This document shows positions 18,301 through 24,969 of a stretch of DNA of 43,927 nucleotides, in pieces; positions within the stretch are counted from its first letter, which is position 1, and each line of letters begins with the position of its first letter. Location of the stretch: positions 1 through 43,927 of the forward strand of contig NZ_JAJNDV010000008.1 of the NCBI RefSeq assembly GCF_021043375.1, read 5' to 3'. Origin of the DNA: Sphingomonas sp. IC-56 (GTDB lineage: Bacteria; Pseudomonadota; Alphaproteobacteria; Sphingomonadales; Sphingomonadaceae). The position numbers were made by a program, and so were the translations under genes. The notes under the pieces are model-generated. The model saw only the letters and a list, made by a program, of their open reading frames with translations. It was not told the DNA's origin and ran no database searches.

Positions 18301-18396
18301 AGAGGCTGATGCGAGCGCCGCAGCCAGCACCAGCATGCTGGTAGCGGTAACATACCGACGCGGCTGGCGGCGGCGATCACCCATAACCTTGTTCAT
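15382..18396 (-). CDS. TonB-dependent outer membrane receptor
   Basis: A 1004-residue outer membrane transporter powered by TonB. A signal peptide ends around SPAFAQE. A TonB-box-like segment GEVVVTGTRI is followed by the plug domain (about 70-190) with FSLRGLGPIRTLTLLDGQRVV and GGASASYGSDAVGGVVNFIT, then a long 22-strand type barrel ending YRAGFRVRF with the usual C-terminal aromatic residue. The start ATG at 18396 has AGAGAGGATGCAGGG upstream. The promoter region holds the inverted repeat TGCGACTTTGGTCGTA (minus-strand reading) about 103 bases upstream of the start, shared with both beta-helix genes, and a second palindrome GTTACTGTAAC at 18464-18474. Context suggests uptake of a sugar polymer fragment; the substrate is unknown. 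Confidence 0.93.
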   Translation of the reverse strand: MNKVMGDRRRQPRRYVTATSMLVLAAALASASPAFAQEAPAPAEDQASPSVPLTGQETLAEDTQSAPGEVVVTGTRIISSGFTAPTPTTVIGEEQIAANAQPNIFNTVAQLPSLQGSTGASTGTFSTSSGTQGLSSFSLRGLGPIRTLTLLDGQRVVGANVTGVPDISMFPQLLVKRVDVVTGGASASYGSDAVGGVVNFITDTRFTGFKANVQGGVTHYGDDGQALVQAAYGGALLDNRLRVIVSGEYSHEGGVGPGDFGTDLAGSRDWYRATTLVNTGITNNGSPQFLYRDYAQPYQYARYGLINNGPLQGTAFDVNGVPYAFNYGSNGQPLGNGRVSNCFPGNSFCVGGDLSGAPGSGASLKSELERINGFGRLGFDFAENNEVYVTVNIAQVTSNNQPSPGYNRPNLTVQCANPFLPQSIRDRCAVAGITSFNFGSSNGAFPDPKVSTDRRQYRIVAGAKGRFGLMGSDWNYDAYYEHGTTIADINVDDIVLQERYNAATNAISLNGAIVCANPAARAGGCQPINIFGGFTPSAAALAYVTPENGPFQHTKLTQEVASVNVSGDLFNLWAGPLSIAFGGEYRSEFYRVNGDPYGAGVTGISPNSPEYPADPLLNAPLGSNWAAGNYKNGRGSYHVYEGFAELNLPLFNNDSIGRANLNGAARVTDYSTSGTVWAWKVGGTWDTPLDGFRLRAVTSRDVRAPNLSELFAAPTVTTLPNFGDPFRNVAVQVFQNTVGNPNLRPEIARNTEIGAVYANPSWLPGLSLSFDYYTIKLDDVVSSLSPDQIVRFCFEGNQAFCGGFELNSPIQGGNFVNVQPFNLASWKTSGFDIEASYQWKQPLGMPGSFTFRALATHVREFLVDSGIAGVAVVDQAGANNGNVPDWKVLGVQTYSNDAFSLFLQERWFSDGTFGNQYVVCSVGTCPVSTGNNPTIDFNKMKGAFYLDLGGSINVGEQGAFFFKVDNLLDHDPAPAPQTNTGLDVNPALYDTLGRTYRAGFRVRF

Positions 18397-18463
18397 CCCT
18401 GCATCCTCTCTGGCAGCGACCTCCCGCTGATACGGCGTGGAGGTCGCTCATTGTTTCTGTAGG

Positions 18464-18474
18464 GTTACTGTAAC
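18464..18474. promoter_or_regulatory. Short palindrome before the TonB receptor gene
   Basis: GTTAC-T-GTAAC, a 5+1+5 palindrome about 70 bases before the receptor start, between the start codon and the shared CGAC-N4-GTCG site. It may be an operator or part of the promoter; support is only symmetry and position. Confidence 0.35.
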
Positions 18475-18496
18475 GGATGCAGAGCCGGGCAGCATC

Positions 18497-18512
18497 TACG
18501 ACCAAAGTCGCA
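18497..18512 (-). promoter_or_regulatory. Shared inverted-repeat site before the TonB receptor
   Basis: Minus-strand reading TGCGACTTTGGTCGTA, core CGAC-TTTG-GTCG. It is one of three near-identical sites in this locus, each upstream of a receptor or beta-helix gene and in the same orientation to the gene. It is a likely operator or activator site. Confidence 0.65.
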
Positions 18513-18523
18513 CGACAGTGTTG

Positions 18524-21500
18524 TCAGGGGCGCGCGGAGAACAGCGCCTTGTGCGTGAGGATGAACAGGGTGCGGCCATCAGGCCCGCCAAACAGCAGTT
18601 GAAGCGGACGTTGCGGCACGTCGATGCGGCCCTGTTCCTGCCCATCGGCGCCGTAGACGAAGATCTGTCCGTTCGCGACATAGACTCGCCCGTCCGGCCC
18701 CACCGCGACGCCTTCGCCGCCGCGCGATGCGAACGGCTTGAGATCGGTCACCGCGCCCCCTGCCCCGAGCAGCCCGCTATAGGTGCGGTCCTCCGACCCG
18801 TTGGCGATGTAGACGCGCGATCCGACCTTGCCGGTGACAAAGCCATAGGTGTCGAGCGTGTCGGAGAAGCGCCAGCCGATATGATCCGCGGGCCCCTGTT
18901 GCCAGACGCGGAAGGCGGGCAGGATCAGGCTGCCATCGGGCGAGCGATATTCCTGCGCCTTGGGCACCGCCATGTCGCGGGCGAACATCTCCTCCAGCGT
19001 GACGAACTGGTCACGCTCCGGATCATATTGATCCCGGAATTCGCCATTGTTCCAGAAGCTGGCGGGCAGTGCCACGCTGGCCGCCGCCCGGTTCGCGACC
19101 GGCGTGGGCGTGATCACCCGCACATCCTGCGGCTTGGCGGAATCGATGCTGTACACAGTCGCGGCCGCGCCCGCCGAGGACAACACCATCAGATTGCCGG
19201 AGCGGTCCACCGCCAGATTAACCGGGTCGAGCGGGGCATCGGCGACGATCGACAGCCCTTCCTTTTCCGACCAGCCATGGATGCGGTGAAAATAGCGGTC
19301 GACGAAGTAGAGCTTGCCCGCGGGATCCACAGCGCCGCCGCCTAACGAGTAGAACCCCTCCGACAGCATCCGCACCGGCGTGAGCGACGGTGTCGGCGCA
19401 GGCGCGGGTGCGTCGTTGACGTCCAGCACGGCGAATTCGCGTTCGCGCACTTGCGTGCCGCGCGTCACGTCGGTGATCGCATTCTCGTAAGGATATTTGC
19501 TGGCGCGCAGATAGGTGCCGCAGCCATTGGTGTCGCACGTCGCAAAGCCGCTCTCCGCATTCACATGGACGTTGCGGAAGCGGATGTTGGTCGACCCATA
19601 GAGCAGCACCGCAGAGGGTGCCGGTTGGAGCGAGCGCGTCACGCGATAAGCGTGGAGATTGGCGAACAGGATGTCGCGCGAATTGCGCACCTCCAGCGCC
19701 ACGGTGTCGCGACTCTCACCGGCCTCCTCTTCAGTCTGCGGCGCCAGGAACTCCCAGTTGCGCACGCCATCGAGTACGATTTCGGCCCGGCGGTGATGCT
19801 CGGCCGACATCTGGTACACATAGCCCGGCGTGCTGGTGTTGGTGACGTACAGCCCGGCCTGGGAATAGGTGTTCGGCGTCCAGAGCTGGTTAAAGGTGCC
19901 GCCGCCGCCATCGGTCACCCACAGGCTGGCATATTGCCCGTCCCAGCGCTTGGCAGGGTCCTGGTCCGCGGTGTGGTTGGCGTTGTACGGGTCGAAGCGG
20001 CTGCCATCGGCCAGGAACGTGCCGTGCCCGCCCTGAAACTTGACGTCGTCAACCAGCGAGCGCTCGCCAGCGCGCCACACCAATGCGGTCGCGCGTGGAT
20101 TGCTGCCGCCGGTGAACAGGCCCAGGCCGGAGACGATCGCTGCGCCGCCCTTGGCGCTTTCGATCATCGCGCGCGGGCTGCCGACGCCGCGATAGGCCGG
20201 GCTGTCCTCGGCCAGGACGATCTGCGTCAGGCTGGGGTGCAGGCCGATCAGCACGGTGTCCGCGCGCAGCTTGAGCGTGTCCGACACCTTGTAGAAGCCC
20301 GCCGGGAAGTAGAGCACCTTGCGGCTGTCGATCGCGCGCTGGATCGCGGCGGTGTCGTCGGCGGCGTTGTCGCCCTTCACGCCCAGATCGCGGACATTGG
20401 TCCATTGCGACACCGGCGGCAGCGCGCGGATGGCGGGGTCGCGGCGGCGGTCCTTGCCGGAAAGCGGCGCTGCGTCCATCTTCGTCGCGAAGCTGCCGGT
20501 GGCGCCGAGCGAAGGCACGTGCAGGCCATAAGTGAACTCGCGGACGCGGTAGCGGGCAGCGGGGCCGGTCACGGTGCGGCCGCTGTCGCGGAAGCGCGCG
20601 AACACCGGCGTGCCCGTGCTCACGGCATTGTCGAAGCCGACCTGGGTATAGGCATTGCCTTCATTGCTGATGATGACGCCGGCGCGGGCGACGTTTTCGA
20701 ACCGCACATCCTTGCCCCACAGCCAGTCGCCATAGCCGCGGTCGATCTCGATCCCGACGGGCACGTTGCGAAACACGGTGTTGACCAGAGTCAGCCCCGC
20801 TTCATGCTCGCGGATTGCGGCGTCGCGCTGTCCCTCGAACGTCGAATCGAGCAGGGTGTACTGCCAGGCGGGCGACGTCTTTTCGGCAAGAATGCCGTAG
20901 CGGCCGCCGAAGAAGCGCAGGTCCTGGCCGATATTGCCGACCTGATAGACGCCGGCCAGCGCCGAGCCGAGATGGAAGTCCATATGGCTGAGAAAGGTGT
21001 GCTGCGCAGTGTGCGAGCGCACTGCGGTCGCCGCCGGATTGCCCTCGCCGATCTGGAAATCGACATTGGTCATCGCCGAATAGAAGGTGCCCGAATTGGC
21101 ATCGCCGATATTGGGGTTGAACGGCACACTGGTGGGCGGCGGGACTGGTATGGGGCGGCTGTCGGCGCCGAGTTCCGGCTTGTTGCCGGTGAAGAAGACC
21201 ATGCTGCCGACGCCGCGCTGGAAACCGGGCGTGTTGGGGGCGAGCACGAACACCGGGCGTTTGCGGCCGACGCCGAACAGGCGGACGCCCGGCCACATGT
21301 AAATGGTGCGGCTGATCCGGTAGCGTCCCTCGGGCAGGAACACGATGCCGCCGCCGCCCTTTGCGGCAACCGCGTCGATCGCCTGCTGGATCGCGGCGGA
21401 CGCGTCTGCCACGCCGTCGCGTGGGGCGGACACGGTCACCGCGCGCGGATCGGCAGGCGCTGTGACGTAGACGGAGGTCGATCCCGATGCAGCCAGCGCA

Positions 21501-21574
21501 GGTGCGGCGACCCCGGCGAGGAGCAGCGATGCAATGGCGAGACCGCTTGGCCGGGCGCGCGAAATGGCAATCAT
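18524..21574 (-). CDS. Secreted tandem beta-helix protein with C-terminal beta-propeller, paralog 1
   Basis: A 1016-residue exported protein; signal peptide cleaved near AAPALAAS. Two pectate-lyase-3-type beta-helix starts are visible: DGVADASAAIQQAIDAVAAK followed by VFLPEGRYRISRTIYMWPG (residues about 45-95), and NVRDLGVKGDNAADDTAAIQ followed by VLYFPAGFYKVSDTLKL (about 390-435). Paired beta-helices of this kind occur in GH55 glucanases and GH28-related enzymes. The last 300 residues (from about 715) carry repeats such as YSLGGGAVDPAGKLYFVDR and GVAVGPDGRVYVANGQIFVY, typical of NHL or SMP-30/gluconolactonase propellers. Start ATG 21574 has GAGGACG upstream. It is paralogous to the protein at 24970-27969 over its full length. 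Function is inferred as glycan cleavage; no catalytic residue is identified. Confidence 0.82.
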   Translation of the reverse strand: MIAISRARPSGLAIASLLLAGVAAPALAASGSTSVYVTAPADPRAVTVSAPRDGVADASAAIQQAIDAVAAKGGGGIVFLPEGRYRISRTIYMWPGVRLFGVGRKRPVFVLAPNTPGFQRGVGSMVFFTGNKPELGADSRPIPVPPPTSVPFNPNIGDANSGTFYSAMTNVDFQIGEGNPAATAVRSHTAQHTFLSHMDFHLGSALAGVYQVGNIGQDLRFFGGRYGILAEKTSPAWQYTLLDSTFEGQRDAAIREHEAGLTLVNTVFRNVPVGIEIDRGYGDWLWGKDVRFENVARAGVIISNEGNAYTQVGFDNAVSTGTPVFARFRDSGRTVTGPAARYRVREFTYGLHVPSLGATGSFATKMDAAPLSGKDRRRDPAIRALPPVSQWTNVRDLGVKGDNAADDTAAIQRAIDSRKVLYFPAGFYKVSDTLKLRADTVLIGLHPSLTQIVLAEDSPAYRGVGSPRAMIESAKGGAAIVSGLGLFTGGSNPRATALVWRAGERSLVDDVKFQGGHGTFLADGSRFDPYNANHTADQDPAKRWDGQYASLWVTDGGGGTFNQLWTPNTYSQAGLYVTNTSTPGYVYQMSAEHHRRAEIVLDGVRNWEFLAPQTEEEAGESRDTVALEVRNSRDILFANLHAYRVTRSLQPAPSAVLLYGSTNIRFRNVHVNAESGFATCDTNGCGTYLRASKYPYENAITDVTRGTQVREREFAVLDVNDAPAPAPTPSLTPVRMLSEGFYSLGGGAVDPAGKLYFVDRYFHRIHGWSEKEGLSIVADAPLDPVNLAVDRSGNLMVLSSAGAAATVYSIDSAKPQDVRVITPTPVANRAAASVALPASFWNNGEFRDQYDPERDQFVTLEEMFARDMAVPKAQEYRSPDGSLILPAFRVWQQGPADHIGWRFSDTLDTYGFVTGKVGSRVYIANGSEDRTYSGLLGAGGAVTDLKPFASRGGEGVAVGPDGRVYVANGQIFVYGADGQEQGRIDVPQRPLQLLFGGPDGRTLFILTHKALFSARP

Positions 21575-21646
21575 GATCGTACGTCCTCGCAAAATCGCTA
21601 TGGTAGCAGCCTGTGCCGGATACCCCCAGGGACGCGAGCGGGCGAC

Positions 21647-21662
21647 TGCGACCAAGGTCGTA
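21647..21662 (-). promoter_or_regulatory. Shared inverted-repeat site between beta-helix gene 1 and gluconokinase
   Basis: Minus-strand reading TACGACCTTGGTCGCA, core CGAC-CTTG-GTCG, about 75 bases before the start of beta-helix gene 1. It also lies about 75 bases before the start of divergent gluconokinase, so it could control both genes. Confidence 0.62.
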
Positions 21663-21735
21663 ATGGTCAAGGGCGCTCCGACACGGGATACCGCTGATGG
21701 TCCGGCCAACTGGCTGAGTGAGAGCAGGGGCGGCG

Positions 21736-22281
21736 GTGCACAAGCTTCAGGAACAATCCGCAGGGACGCATGCCATCGTCCTGATGGGCGTCAGCGGTAG
21801 CGGTAAGTCAACGCTGTCAGAGCATCTGGCGACGATGCTCGACTGCCCCGTGCTCGAGGGTGACGCGTTCCATTCATCCGCTAACGTCGCCAAAATGACG
21901 GCGGGTCATCCACTCACTGATGAGGACCGCTGGCCCTGGCTCGGTGCCCTTGGCAACGCGATCGGCCAGGCGGCGATGGAGCATGGGCGGGCGGTTGCCG
22001 CCTGCTCGGCGCTGAAGCGTAGCTATCGCGAACGGTTGTGCGCCACCTCGTCCGTGCCATTGTTCTTCGTGCTGCTCGACACCGACCGGGCGGAGATCGC
22101 ACGCAGGCTGGCTAACCGCCCGGGCCATTACATGCCGCCCAGCCTTCTCGACAGCCAACTGGCGACGCTGGAGCGCCCCGCTGCAGACGAGTACGCGCTG
22201 CGGGTGGATGCGACCCGCTCCCCTGCCCTGCTGTCCGCCGATGTGCTGGGCTGGGTTCAGTCGGTTACCGCGCTTGGCTGA
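21736..22281 (+). CDS. gntK: Gluconokinase
   Basis: Phosphorylates gluconate to 6-phosphogluconate for the Entner-Doudoroff or pentose phosphate pathway. About 181 residues, typical of the small P-loop gluconokinase family. The Walker A motif is LMGVSGSGKSTLSEHLA; the substrate-binding block is VLEGDAFHSSANVAKMTAGHPLTDEDRWPWL; CSALKRSYRERL and RPGHYMPPSLLDSQLATLE complete the signature. The preferred start is the GTG at 21736 with GAGCAGGGGCG upstream; a GTG six codons earlier (21718) is also possible. It is divergent from beta-helix gene 1 and convergent with the regulator gene, three bases from its stop. Confidence 0.94.
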   Translation: MHKLQEQSAGTHAIVLMGVSGSGKSTLSEHLATMLDCPVLEGDAFHSSANVAKMTAGHPLTDEDRWPWLGALGNAIGQAAMEHGRAVAACSALKRSYRERLCATSSVPLFFVLLDTDRAEIARRLANRPGHYMPPSLLDSQLATLERPAADEYALRVDATRSPALLSADVLGWVQSVTALG

Positions 22282-22284
22282 GCG

Positions 22285-22962
22285 TTACGGCATCAGGCGC
22301 TTGCGTCCCTGTGACAGGTGCCAGCGCATTGCCAGCGCTGCGCCGTCCGCATCGCGCGCGCGGATCGCCTCCACAATCGCGTCATGTTCTTCCATCATCG
22401 CGCCGATCACCTCAGGCGGGCGCGAGCGCGAGATTTCGACGCCGGCGCGCAGGATCTGCATGACGGCGTCGTGCAGATGGTCGAACACCGGCAGGAATGC
22501 CGCATTGCCCGTCGCTTCGAAGATCGCGCGGTGCAGCAGCCAGTCCTCGTCGTGCGCAGGCGCGTTGGAAAGCAGCGCGCCACGCAGCGCGGTCAGCGCC
22601 CTCTCGATCGTGTCGAGCTGCTGGTGCGAGCGGCGCTGGGCGGCCAGGCGCGCCGCCTCTGCCTCCAGCACGAAACGGACCTCGTAGGTGCCGAGCGTCG
22701 CGGCAAGCGCGTCCATGGCGACATGGGTGCCCAGGCGTTCGGACGGACGGCGCTTCACATAGGATCCAGCGCCCAGCCGCGCCTCCGTCACACCATCGGA
22801 GGCGAGCCGCGCGAGCGCTTCGCGCACAATGGTGCGCGACATGCCGAACATCTGCGCGAGCCGCGCCTCCGACGGCAGGCGATCGCCGCTGACCAGCCCT
22901 TCATCGTTGATGATCTGCACGATCGCCGCGTAGGCGCGATCGGCCAAGCGGCCTTCGCTCAC
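22285..22962 (-). CDS. GntR-family regulator with FCD domain
   Basis: A 225-residue DNA-binding repressor or activator of the FadR subgroup. The N-terminal winged helix (about 5-70) shows GDRLPSEARLAQMFGMSRTIVREALARLASDGV. The C-terminal FCD domain (about 80-215) keeps the metal- or ligand-binding histidines in LLHRAIFEATGN, MMEEHDAIVEAI and MRWHLSQGRKR. Starts with GTG at 22962 with GGAGGG upstream. It lies 24 bases after the GntP-type permease gene on the same strand, so they form one operon. The obvious role is control of gluconate or related sugar-acid genes in response to that acid or its phosphorylated form. Confidence 0.9.
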   Translation of the reverse strand: MSEGRLADRAYAAIVQIINDEGLVSGDRLPSEARLAQMFGMSRTIVREALARLASDGVTEARLGAGSYVKRRPSERLGTHVAMDALAATLGTYEVRFVLEAEAARLAAQRRSHQQLDTIERALTALRGALLSNAPAHDEDWLLHRAIFEATGNAAFLPVFDHLHDAVMQILRAGVEISRSRPPEVIGAMMEEHDAIVEAIRARDADGAALAMRWHLSQGRKRLMP

Positions 22963-22986
22963 CGATGCCCTCCACGCTGCCCCTGA

Positions 22987-24333
22987 TCAGAGCACATAGG
23001 ACAGCGCCATCACCAGTGCGAGGCCGACGACCGAGATCGCGGTTTCCAGCAGGGACCAGGTGCGGAACGTGTCCGCCGTGCTGGTGCCGACATAGCTCTT
23101 CACCAGCCAGAAGCCGGGATCGTTGACATGGCTGAAGAACACCGAGCCTGCGCCGATCGCCAGCACCACCAGTTCGGGCGATACACCCGAACTCGCGACC
23201 ACGCCCGGCATGATACCCACCGCAGTGATCGTCGCCACCGTCGCCGAACCGGCGGCCAAGCGAATACCCACCGCGACCAGCCAGCCCAGCAGCAACGGTG
23301 AGATGGCGTGCATCAGCACCAGTCGCGCCAGCAGATCGGACAAGCCCGCAGTCACCAGCACCTGCTTCAAGGCGCCGCCTGCCCCGATGGCGAGCAGGAT
23401 GGCACCGGCCGCCTCCATGGTCTCATGCCACACCGCGTCCTGGATCTTCGCCTCACGCAGCCGCCGCCCGAACAGTGCCGGAAGCGCAATGAGGTTGGTC
23501 ACGAGCAGCGCGATCACGGGGTTGCTGGCCGCAACCAGCGCCGGCGCGCGACGAAAGCCGGGCACCATCTGCCCCAGCTCGCCCACCGCGATCAGCAACA
23601 CGGGCAGCAGCACGATCAGCAGCGACAAGGCGCGCGACGGGGTGGCGATCGCCAGGCGGTGGTCGTGAAGCACCGGCGGCGTCAGCCGCACTCCGCGCGT
23701 GGTGAAGCGCGCGAGCACCGGACCCGCGATGATCGCCGTTGGGATAGCAATGAGCGTCCCATAGAGCATCGTCTTGCCCAGATTGGCGCCCAGCGCCTCG
23801 ACGGCGAGCAGTGGGCCGGGGTGCGGCGGAACCAGCGCGTGCACCACGCCCAGGCCGGCAAGTGCGGGCATGATCAGCCGCAGCTTGGCCGCATCGCGGG
23901 TAGCGGGATCGGGACCAGCCATCTCCTCTGCCGCGGCGATCACGATCGGCAGCAGCAGCACCATTCCCGTTTCGAAGAACAGCGGCAGACCGATCACGAT
24001 CGCTATTCCCAGCGTCGCCCAAGGCGCGGCGCGGATGCCGGTCAGCTGCAACGCCCCTTTGGCGAGCGAAGCCGCCGCACCGGACAGATGGAGGATCGCG
24101 CCGAGCGACAGGCCGAGCGCGACCACCAGCCCGGTACCGCCGATGATGTCGCCGACGCCCTTTTGCACGGCCTTGGCCGTATCGGGCAACGGCAGCCCGG
24201 CGAGCAGGCCCACGGCGAAGGCGCCGCACAGCAAGGCGAGGAAGGGGTGCAGCCGGCCGCGAACGATCATCACGACCGCGAGCAGGATACCGACCAAGGC
24301 CGCGACAACCAGGCGAATATCGCCGCCGGTCAT
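22987..24333 (-). CDS. GntP-family gluconate:proton symporter
   Basis: An inner membrane permease of 448 residues with about 12-14 membrane segments. Family blocks include LHPFLALLCGAFAVGLLAG near the start, GLGVVHALVPPHPGPLLAVEALGANLGKTMLYG in the first half, and VFFSHVNDPGFWLVKSYVGTSTADTFRTWSLLET near the end, all typical of GntP transporters for gluconate and other sugar acids. The start ATG at 24333 has GGGGAGGCG upstream; an open frame runs further upstream but lacks signals. It forms an operon with the downstream FCD regulator, and gluconokinase is next to that, which supports gluconate or a close aldonate as substrate. Confidence 0.92.
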   Translation of the reverse strand: MTGGDIRLVVAALVGILLAVVMIVRGRLHPFLALLCGAFAVGLLAGLPLPDTAKAVQKGVGDIIGGTGLVVALGLSLGAILHLSGAAASLAKGALQLTGIRAAPWATLGIAIVIGLPLFFETGMVLLLPIVIAAAEEMAGPDPATRDAAKLRLIMPALAGLGVVHALVPPHPGPLLAVEALGANLGKTMLYGTLIAIPTAIIAGPVLARFTTRGVRLTPPVLHDHRLAIATPSRALSLLIVLLPVLLIAVGELGQMVPGFRRAPALVAASNPVIALLVTNLIALPALFGRRLREAKIQDAVWHETMEAAGAILLAIGAGGALKQVLVTAGLSDLLARLVLMHAISPLLLGWLVAVGIRLAAGSATVATITAVGIMPGVVASSGVSPELVVLAIGAGSVFFSHVNDPGFWLVKSYVGTSTADTFRTWSLLETAISVVGLALVMALSYVL

Positions 24334-24465
24334 CGGACGCCTCCCCGCGCGCACCCGAAAAGCTTCCGTGCCTGGACCATGCCAGCCTCTCCCTTTGTGG
24401 TGGCGGCGCATTCGCCTGCCTGAACGATCTGTAGGACAGCTTTTTGATAGTCGGCAACAAAAAAG

Positions 24466-24479
24466 GCTTGCCGGCAAGC
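24466..24479. promoter_or_regulatory. Perfect palindrome before the GntP operon
   Basis: GCTTGCC-GGCAAGC, a perfect 14-base palindrome in an A/T-rich stretch about 130 bases upstream of the permease start and about 130 before the divergent LuxR-type gene. It is a candidate operator for the FCD regulator or another factor. The locus-wide CGAC-N4-GTCG site is absent from this intergenic region. Confidence 0.45.
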
Positions 24480-24607
24480 AAAGTAGGGGATCATACATAA
24501 AACCTGTCCAACCGAATCTGCGAAAAGATGGATTGGTGGATAGCAATCTCGCCTGGTGCGAACGCCGCGGCGAGCAACGGCCACAAGCCGATCAGGAGAG
24601 GATGACG

Positions 24608-24868
24608 ATGAAAGGGATCGCCCAGGATCTGAGCAAATCGGATACCGACGCTGCCACGCCGCCGCCGGTTCTGCAATTGACTCCCACCCAGATCAAGGTG
24701 CTGCGCGGTGTCCGCTCGGGCCAGCTCAACAAGCAGATCGCCTATGATCTTGGGATCGCCGAGACCACGGTGAAGGCGCACATGACCGCGCTGATGCGCA
24801 AGCTGAACGTGCGCAACCGTACCCAGGTCGCAATCGCCGCCGAAGCACTGAGTTTCCGCGCAGCCTGA
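24608..24868 (+). CDS. Orphan LuxR-type DNA-binding domain protein
   Basis: An 86-residue protein that is little more than a GerE/LuxR helix-turn-helix (about 23-80): LTPTQIKVLRGVRSGQLNKQ, then IAYDLGIAETTVKAHMTALM and RKLNVRNRTQVAIAA. There is no receiver or ligand-binding domain ahead of it; the first 22 residues are polar and look disordered. The ATG at 24608 is favoured because CAGGAGAG lies at good distance; an ATG two codons earlier is also possible. It sits divergent from the GntP operon and directly before beta-helix gene 2 (101 bases, same strand), with the shared CGAC-N4-GTCG site in that gap. It is a candidate regulator of the locus. Confidence 0.85.
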   Translation: MKGIAQDLSKSDTDAATPPPVLQLTPTQIKVLRGVRSGQLNKQIAYDLGIAETTVKAHMTALMRKLNVRNRTQVAIAAEALSFRAA

Positions 24869-24895
24869 TGCCGGCGCACCGCGGCGGGCACCTGC

Positions 24896-24911
24896 TACGA
24901 CTTTGGTCGTG
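24896..24911 (+). promoter_or_regulatory. Shared inverted-repeat site before beta-helix gene 2
   Basis: TACGACTTTGGTCGTG, core CGAC-TTTG-GTCG, about 60 bases before the start of beta-helix gene 2 and about 30 after the stop of the LuxR-type gene. It is the third site of the set and in the same orientation relative to its gene as the other two. Confidence 0.66.
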
Positions 24912-24969
24912 CATGCCGCATCGCGCGTGAACCTATACGACAAGAACATAAAAAATGGGGAGCGGAGAT

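Noticed and set aside
19451..21697. Open frame of over 700 codons antisense to beta-helix gene 1
   Set aside because: High G+C leaves long antisense frames open. The encoded sequence is a low-complexity Ala/Arg/Gly/His mix with no family motif, while the opposite strand has a signal peptide, domain motifs and a paralog.
23774..24601. Long N-terminal extension of the LuxR-type protein
   Set aside because: The extension is antisense to gntP and has no receiver domain; a good ribosome site precedes the ATG at 24608.
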